Below, piece after piece: positions 6,100 through 9,702 of a stretch of DNA of 9,702 nucleotides; the first letter of the stretch is position 1, and each line of letters opens with the position of its first letter. The DNA is taken from assembly GCA_019247975.1 (NCBI GenBank), contig JAFBAD010000028.1, positions 1 through 9,702 of the forward strand, in the 5' to 3' direction. The position numbers and the translations under genes were made by a program. Under the pieces are notes generated by a model. It ran no database searches and was not told the origin of the DNA. It was given only the letters and a program-made list of their open reading frames with translations. Origin of the DNA: Acidimicrobiia bacterium (lineage in GTDB: Bacteria; Actinomycetota; Acidimicrobiia; Acidimicrobiales; Iamiaceae).

Positions 6100-7350
6100 T
6101 CAGTCTCGGGCGAAGACGACCGGGAGCGACTCGAGCCCGCGCAGCACGATCGAGTCCCGGTAGCGCGGCGGCTCGTCGCCCCATGCCGGCTCGATGGTCG
6201 AGAACCGGTCGAGCAGCCGGTCGAACACGACCTGGCCCTCGGCGCGGGCCAACGAGGCGCCCAGGCAGTAGTGGATGCCGGACCCGAAGCTCAGCGGGGC
6301 CGAGCCCTCACGTCCGACGTCGAGGCGGTCAGGATCGTCGAACACGCGAGGATCCCGGTTGGCGCTGCCGAGCATCGTGACGAGCTCCTCGCCGGCGGCG
6401 ATCTCCAGCCCGTGCAGGTCGATGGCCTCGAAGGCCTGGCGCCCGTCCAGCTGCACCGGGCTGTCCCAGCGCAGGAGCTCGTCCACCGCGTTCCGCAGGA
6501 GCGACCGGTCGCCACGGAGGCGCTGCAGCTGGTCGGGGTGCTCGAGCAGCGCGAGCAACCCGTTGCCGATGAGGTTCGTCGTGGTCTCGAACCCGGCGCC
6601 GTAGATCAGGATCACGGTCGAGAGCAGCTCGTCGTGGGTGAGCTGGTCGCCCTCCTCCTCGACGTGGACGAGCTCGGACAGGAGATCGTCGGTCGGCTGT
6701 GCGCGGCGCTCCGCGATGAGCTCCTCGAACCGGGCGGTGATGGCCCGCGCCGCGACGGCCGCGGCCTCGAGCACGTCGAGCGGCGGGTTGAACTCGAGGG
6801 TCGCGACAGCAGCTCGGATGAGCGGCTGCAGCGCGACGCGATCGGCCTCGGGCACCCCGAGCATCTCGCCGATGACCGCCATCGGCACCTGGAGCGCGAG
6901 ATCCGCGACGACGTCGACCGGCGCGGTGAGGTCGAACCGGTCGAGCAGCTCGTCGGTGATGCGCACGATCTCAGGTCGCAGCCGCTCCACGGTCCGGGGG
7001 GTGAACGCCTTCGAGACGAGCTTGCGCAGGCGCGTGTGGTCGGGCGGATCGAGGCCGAGCATCGAGGTGTTGCTCGTGGCGAAGCTCTCGAAGCGCTCCA
7101 TCCACTCGTCCTCGGTGAGCTCGTACTGCTCCCAGACCGCTCCCCGCTCGCCCTTGCCGAAGCGGGGGTCGCGCAGGAGGAACTGGCAGTCCTCGAAGCG
7201 GCTGAGCACCACCACGCCCGTCGCACTGCGGAACGCAGGCGCGTGCTCCCGGATCGCCGCGTAGCGGGGGTACGGATCGGCCTTGCCCTCGGGCGTCAGC
7301 AGGATCTCGGCGAACAGTGCGTCCGGATCGACCGTCGTGGTGTCGCTCAT
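6100..7350 (-). CDS. Cytochrome P450 (soluble bacterial type)
   Basis: This 416-residue heme monooxygenase is of usual length for bacterial class I P450s, which receive electrons from a ferredoxin and its reductase. The I-helix oxygen-activation motif GAGFETT is at 251-257, with the acid-Thr pair Glu255 and Thr256. The K-helix ExxR is Glu291-Arg294, and the heme loop FGSGIHYCLG starts at Phe355 with the thiolate ligand Cys362. The C-helix heme-propionate segment HTRLRKLVSKAF is also visible. There is no membrane anchor. ATG 7350 was chosen because GGGGGAG lies just upstream and the P450 N-terminus fits; the frame is open to 7548 but that part overlaps the divergent P450. It ends in a stop that abuts the SDR stop. 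No ferredoxin gene lies in the window. The substrate and CYP family are not assignable by eye. Confidence 0.95.
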   Translation of the reverse strand: MSDTTTVDPDALFAEILLTPEGKADPYPRYAAIREHAPAFRSATGVVVLSRFEDCQFLLRDPRFGKGERGAVWEQYELTEDEWMERFESFATSNTSMLGLDPPDHTRLRKLVSKAFTPRTVERLRPEIVRITDELLDRFDLTAPVDVVADLALQVPMAVIGEMLGVPEADRVALQPLIRAAVATLEFNPPLDVLEAAAVAARAITARFEELIAERRAQPTDDLLSELVHVEEEGDQLTHDELLSTVILIYGAGFETTTNLIGNGLLALLEHPDQLQRLRGDRSLLRNAVDELLRWDSPVQLDGRQAFEAIDLHGLEIAAGEELVTMLGSANRDPRVFDDPDRLDVGREGSAPLSFGSGIHYCLGASLARAEGQVVFDRLLDRFSTIEPAWGDEPPRYRDSIVLRGLESLPVVFARD

Positions 7351-7387
7351 CTGCTCCCCCGTCGTTCCGCCAGTAGCGTCGCGCACG
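7351..7387. promoter_or_regulatory. 37-base divergent intergenic region between two P450 genes
   Basis: The start codons of the two P450s are separated by only 37 bases. The + strand half has TAGCGT at 7374-7379; the minus half carries the GGGGGAG ribosome-binding site of the other P450. Any minus-strand promoter must extend into the first codons of the + strand gene. I find no clear -10 for the minus strand and no strong inverted repeat. Confidence 0.45.
7374..7379 (+). promoter_or_regulatory. Candidate -10 element for a leaderless P450 transcript
   Basis: TAGCGT fits TAnnnT and ends 8 bases before ATG 7388, the same spacing as TACGCT before the kinase GTG. No ribosome-binding site precedes the ATG. 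At 17-base spacing the -35 position reads CTGCTC, a poor match. Confidence 0.4.
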
Positions 7388-8599
7388 ATGACGACGGACA
7401 CGAGCCCCGACTCGCCCGCAGACGATCTCGACGTGTTCGAGATGATCCAGGATCTCGCCGCGCCGCAGCCTGCGTACCGCCGGCTGCTCGACCTCGGCGG
7501 CGTCGCGACGCCGATGGAGGGCGTGGTGATGGTGGCCGACCGCGACACCGTCGATCACGTGCTGCGCCACCACGAGCTGTTCTCGTCCAAGATCGAGCTC
7601 GGTCTCGGGAACGTGCGCCCGCTCATCCCGCTCAACGTCGACCCGCCGCTGCACTCGCGGTTCCGCAAGCTGCTCGACCCGCTGTTCGCACCGCGCCGGA
7701 TGGACGAGCAGGAGGAGGACATTCGCAACCGGGTGAACGGGCTCATCGACACGTTCGTCGACCGCGGCGAGTGCAACTTCACGGAGGAGTTCGCCGAGAT
7801 CTTCCCGAGCTCGGTCTTCCTCGGGTTGATGGGTCTGCCCGCCGACGACCTGCGGCTGTTCCTCGACATGCGCGACGGCGTCCTCCACCCCGAGAAGGAG
7901 GACCCCGAGGCGATGTTCGACCCCGAGGCGCGCAGCCGGGTGATGAACCGGACCGGCACGAAGATCTACGACTACTTCGGCGCGCTGGTCGACGAGCGCA
8001 CCGCGCAGCCCGCCGGTGACGTCATCTCCCGCTTCGTCGAGGCGGAGTTCGACGGCGAGCGCCTGAGCCGCAACGACATCCTCGACATCTGCTTCCTCAT
8101 GCTCATCGCCGGGCTCGACACGGTCAGCGACACGCTCACGTGCATGTTCGCCTACCTCGCCCGGAGCCCCGAGCACCGCGCCGAGATCGTCGCCGACCCG
8201 AGCTGCATCCCGCAGGCGGTCGAGGAGCTGCTGCGCTGGGAGACGCCGGTGCCGATGACGTCGCCCCGCATCGCGACGGAGGACACCGAGCTGCCGAACG
8301 GCTGCCCGGTCCCGGCCGGCACCTCGGTGCTCGTGGCGATCGGCGCGGCCAACCTCGACGAGGCCACCTGCCCGGCCGCCGGCGACGTGCAGTTCGACCG
8401 CGACCTGAACCGCCACCTCGCGTTCGGGGGCGGCGTGCACCGGTGCCTCGGCTCGCACCTCGCCCGCCGGGAGCTGCGGGTCACGCTGCTCGAGTGGCAC
8501 AAGCGCATCCCCGACTACCGCATCAAGCCGGGCCACGAGGAGCTCGAGTACCCGCCGGGTCTCCGCCACGTGAAGGACCTGATGCTCGCCTGGTCGTGA
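7388..8599 (+). CDS. Cytochrome P450 (soluble bacterial type)
   Basis: This 403-residue heme monooxygenase has the I-helix motif AGLDTV at 241-246 with the acid-Thr pair Asp244 and Thr245, the K-helix ExxR Glu280-Arg283, and the heme loop FGGGVHRCLG starting at Phe346 with Cys353 as thiolate ligand. The C-helix HSRFRKLLDPLF is present. Like the divergent P450 it is soluble and should need ferredoxin partners from elsewhere. The two P450s differ in the I-helix acid (Asp here, Glu there) and in most of their sequence, so they are distinct subfamilies rather than a recent duplicate. ATG 7388 starts MTTDTSPDS, a hydrophilic leader typical of soluble P450s; the frame extends upstream to 7283 but only antisense to the other gene. 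Its stop codon overlaps the start of the DUF427 gene by 4 bases, indicating an operon. The substrate is unknown. Confidence 0.95.
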   Translation: MTTDTSPDSPADDLDVFEMIQDLAAPQPAYRRLLDLGGVATPMEGVVMVADRDTVDHVLRHHELFSSKIELGLGNVRPLIPLNVDPPLHSRFRKLLDPLFAPRRMDEQEEDIRNRVNGLIDTFVDRGECNFTEEFAEIFPSSVFLGLMGLPADDLRLFLDMRDGVLHPEKEDPEAMFDPEARSRVMNRTGTKIYDYFGALVDERTAQPAGDVISRFVEAEFDGERLSRNDILDICFLMLIAGLDTVSDTLTCMFAYLARSPEHRAEIVADPSCIPQAVEELLRWETPVPMTSPRIATEDTELPNGCPVPAGTSVLVAIGAANLDEATCPAAGDVQFDRDLNRHLAFGGGVHRCLGSHLARRELRVTLLEWHKRIPDYRIKPGHEELEYPPGLRHVKDLMLAWS

Positions 8600-9129
8600 G
8601 CGACCGGCCGTTCCGGCGGGGCCCCTTCAGGCGCGCGTGGCCGGCGCCGATCCCGCCGGGCCCCGGGCAGGAGTCGGTGTGGGACTACCCGCGACCGCCC
8701 CGGATCGAGCCCAACGAGCGGCGCCTGACCGTCGAGCTCGCCGGCGTCGTGGTCGCGGAGACGACCGGCGGCTTCCGGGTGCTCGAGACGAGTCAACCGC
8801 CCGCGTACTACCTGCCGCCCGCCGACGTGGACCTCGGCCTGCTGCGGGCGACCGGGACCGTGACGCTGTGCGAGTGGAAGGGCCGGGCCAGCTACCGCAC
8901 CATCGTCGTCGGCGAGCGGGTGGCCGTCGACGCGGCATGGACCTATCCCCATCCGGCGCCCGGCTTCGAGGCGATCACCGACCACCTCGCGTTCTTCCCG
9001 GCCCGGGTGGACCGGTGCACCGTCGACGGTGAGGTCGTGCAGGCGAACGAGGGCGACTTCTACGGCGGCTGGATCACGTCGTGGGTCGTCGGGCCGTTCA
9101 AGGGCGGCCCGGGCAGCGCCGGGTGGTGA
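8596..9129 (+). CDS. DUF427 domain protein
   Basis: This 177-residue protein carries the DUF427 fold signature. Visible family motifs are RRLTVELAGVVVAET, PPAYYLPPADVD, CEWKGRASY, AWTYPHPAP and FFPARVD. The C-terminal tail GDFYGGWITSWVVGPFKGGPG is one I associate with actinobacterial members. DUF427 proteins are small beta-rich cytosolic proteins of unproven function. The start is GTG 8596, within GTGA, so it shares 4 bases with the P450 stop codon. This arrangement suggests translational coupling and a functional link with the P450. An N-terminal Arg/Pro-rich leader of about 35 residues precedes the domain. Its TGA abuts the stop codon of the opposing STAS gene. The role relative to the P450 is inference from position only. 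Confidence 0.9.
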   Translation: MSDRPFRRGPFRRAWPAPIPPGPGQESVWDYPRPPRIEPNERRLTVELAGVVVAETTGGFRVLETSQPPAYYLPPADVDLGLLRATGTVTLCEWKGRASYRTIVVGERVAVDAAWTYPHPAPGFEAITDHLAFFPARVDRCTVDGEVVQANEGDFYGGWITSWVVGPFKGGPGSAGW

Positions 9130-9438
9130 TCACCCCCGCTCAACGGTGAGCTCCTGGTCGAGCCCGGTGATCTCGAGCAGGCGCAGGAGCGTGGTCGAAG
9201 GCGTCTTGATCGTCACGTGACCCCAGCGGAGCTGGGCCTGCTGGTGCGCCTCGACCAGCACGCTCAGCCCGGCCGAGTCGATGAAGGTCAGCTCGGCGCA
9301 GTCGAAGGTGATGTTGGTGACCCCGCCGTCCAGGGCGCCGAGCACGGTCGCCCGCAGCTCCGGCGAGGCGACCGCGTCGACCTCGCCGATCAGCCCGATC
9401 GTCGCGTTGTCGCCCTGCACCTCGATGGTGACGTCCAT
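9130..9438 (-). CDS. STAS-domain anti-sigma-factor antagonist
   Basis: This 102-residue single-domain STAS protein resembles SpoIIAA/RsbV. In partner switching, the unphosphorylated form binds an anti-sigma kinase and frees a sigma factor; phosphorylation of a conserved serine prevents this. Visible features are the N-terminal beta strands, GEVDAVASPELR at 18-29, and FIDSAGLSVL at 52-61, where Ser55 in the DSAG motif is the expected phosphosite. The length is normal for the family. The ATG at 9438 shares one base with the TGA of the upstream peroxiredoxin gene (TGATG), and AAGG lies 7 bases before it, so the two are probably translated from one message. No anti-sigma kinase or sigma factor gene is visible. 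It could instead be a STAS protein of another signalling module. Confidence 0.92.
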   Translation of the reverse strand: MDVTIEVQGDNATIGLIGEVDAVASPELRATVLGALDGGVTNITFDCAELTFIDSAGLSVLVEAHQQAQLRWGHVTIKTPSTTLLRLLEITGLDQELTVERG

Positions 9439-9702
9439 CAGCGGGCCTTCAACACCTCGAGCGCCTGGTCGGCGTGCTTGTTCATGTTGACCTCGCTGGC
9501 GATCACCGAGAGGACGGTCATGTCCTTGTCGATGACGAACGTGCTCCGCTTGACCGGGGTGATCGAGATGCCGCCCCGCTTGACGCCGTAGGCCTCGGCG
9601 ACCGTGCGGTCGACATCGGACAGCAGCGGGTAGTCGAAGCTGTGCTTGTCGGCGAACTGCTTCTGCTTCTCGACGGTGTCCCGGCTGATCCCGACCCGCT
9701 GC
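9438..9702 (-). CDS. bcp: Peroxiredoxin, Bcp/PrxQ type (C-terminal part)
   Basis: The gene runs off the right edge; 87 C-terminal residues are visible. They match the AhpC/TSA thiol-peroxidase family of the Bcp (PrxQ) type: VGISRDTVEKQKQFADKHSF, YPLLSDVDRTVAEAYGV, a conserved RSTFVIDKD strand and a final helix (HADQALEVLKAR). These enzymes reduce hydrogen peroxide and organic peroxides using thioredoxin. The peroxidatic Cys of the TPxC motif lies upstream, outside the window, so activity cannot be checked here. The loop before RSTF (KRGGISITPVK) is where many Bcp proteins have a longer or different segment. The gene is upstream of the STAS gene with a 1-base stop/start overlap. Confidence 0.88.
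   Translation of the reverse strand, partial: QRVGISRDTVEKQKQFADKHSFDYPLLSDVDRTVAEAYGVKRGGISITPVKRSTFVIDKDMTVLSVIASEVNMNKHADQALEVLKAR

Noticed and set aside
6085..6115. Intrinsic terminator at the SDR/P450 junction
   Set aside because: CTGATCAG is an 8-base palindrome without a loop or a T tract, so it is not a credible hairpin terminator.
6271..8019. Plus-strand open frame (582 codons) across the minus-strand P450 and into the second P450
   Set aside because: It crosses two genes with complete P450 signatures and shows no motif of its own.
6971..8569. Minus-strand open frame (532 codons) opposite the plus-strand P450
   Set aside because: Antisense shadow of a gene with all heme motifs; no domain is visible.
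5281..8599. SDR plus two P450s as a secondary-metabolite or steroid cluster
   Set aside because: There is no synthase, ferredoxin, CoA ligase or transporter in the window, and gene orientations are mixed. A single pathway cannot be supported.
9121..9138. Intrinsic terminator at the DUF427/STAS junction
   Set aside because: GGTGATCACC is palindromic with flanking G/C runs, but there is no loop and no T tract. It may only reflect the abutting stop codons.

Overview
The window is uniformly GC-rich, with codon third positions almost all G or C. It reads as a chromosomal stretch of a high-GC actinobacterium. Acidimicrobiia-like or a related environmental lineage would fit the mix of SDRs, P450s, DUF427 and a secreted subtilase, but taxonomy cannot be fixed from the sequence alone. 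There are no tRNA or rRNA genes, CRISPR arrays, transposases or phage genes. Coding density is high: the longest gap between genes is 128 bases, so no gene-free stretch exceeds 300 bases.

Left part (1-1825): the tail of an unidentified + strand gene (1..127) runs into the 3' end of a minus-strand short-chain dehydrogenase (SDR; 72..929), with a 56-base antisense overlap. Just upstream of the SDR, on the same strand, lies a small predicted membrane protein (944..1171) that contains a perfect 20-bp palindrome. Divergent from these is a chloramphenicol-phosphotransferase-like P-loop kinase (1235..1825).

Middle (1826-6099): a promoter with good -35 and -10 boxes precedes a 1105-residue secreted subtilisin-like protease (1954..5271) with a PA insert and a large C-terminal region. 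The -35 box sits in the loop of a 7-bp inverted repeat. A second SDR (5281..6099) starts nine bases after the protease stop codon.

Right part (6100-9702): two class I-type bacterial cytochrome P450s diverge from a 37-base gap (6100..7350 minus; 7388..8599 plus). The plus-strand P450 overlaps by 4 bases with a DUF427 protein (8596..9129). Opposing this is a minus-strand pair, a truncated Bcp-type peroxiredoxin and a STAS-domain anti-sigma-factor antagonist, joined by a 1-base stop/start overlap.

The functional theme is mixed: oxidoreduction (two SDRs, two P450s, a peroxiredoxin), secreted proteolysis, and a partner-switching regulator. I see no single pathway that unites them. The most interesting signals are in gene expression and layout. 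Three + strand genes lack a Shine-Dalgarno sequence and instead have a TAnnnT hexamer 6-8 bases before the start codon, which suggests leaderless transcripts. Two convergent gene pairs end in directly abutting stop codons (TGATCA) with no space for a terminator. There are also two operator-like inverted repeats.
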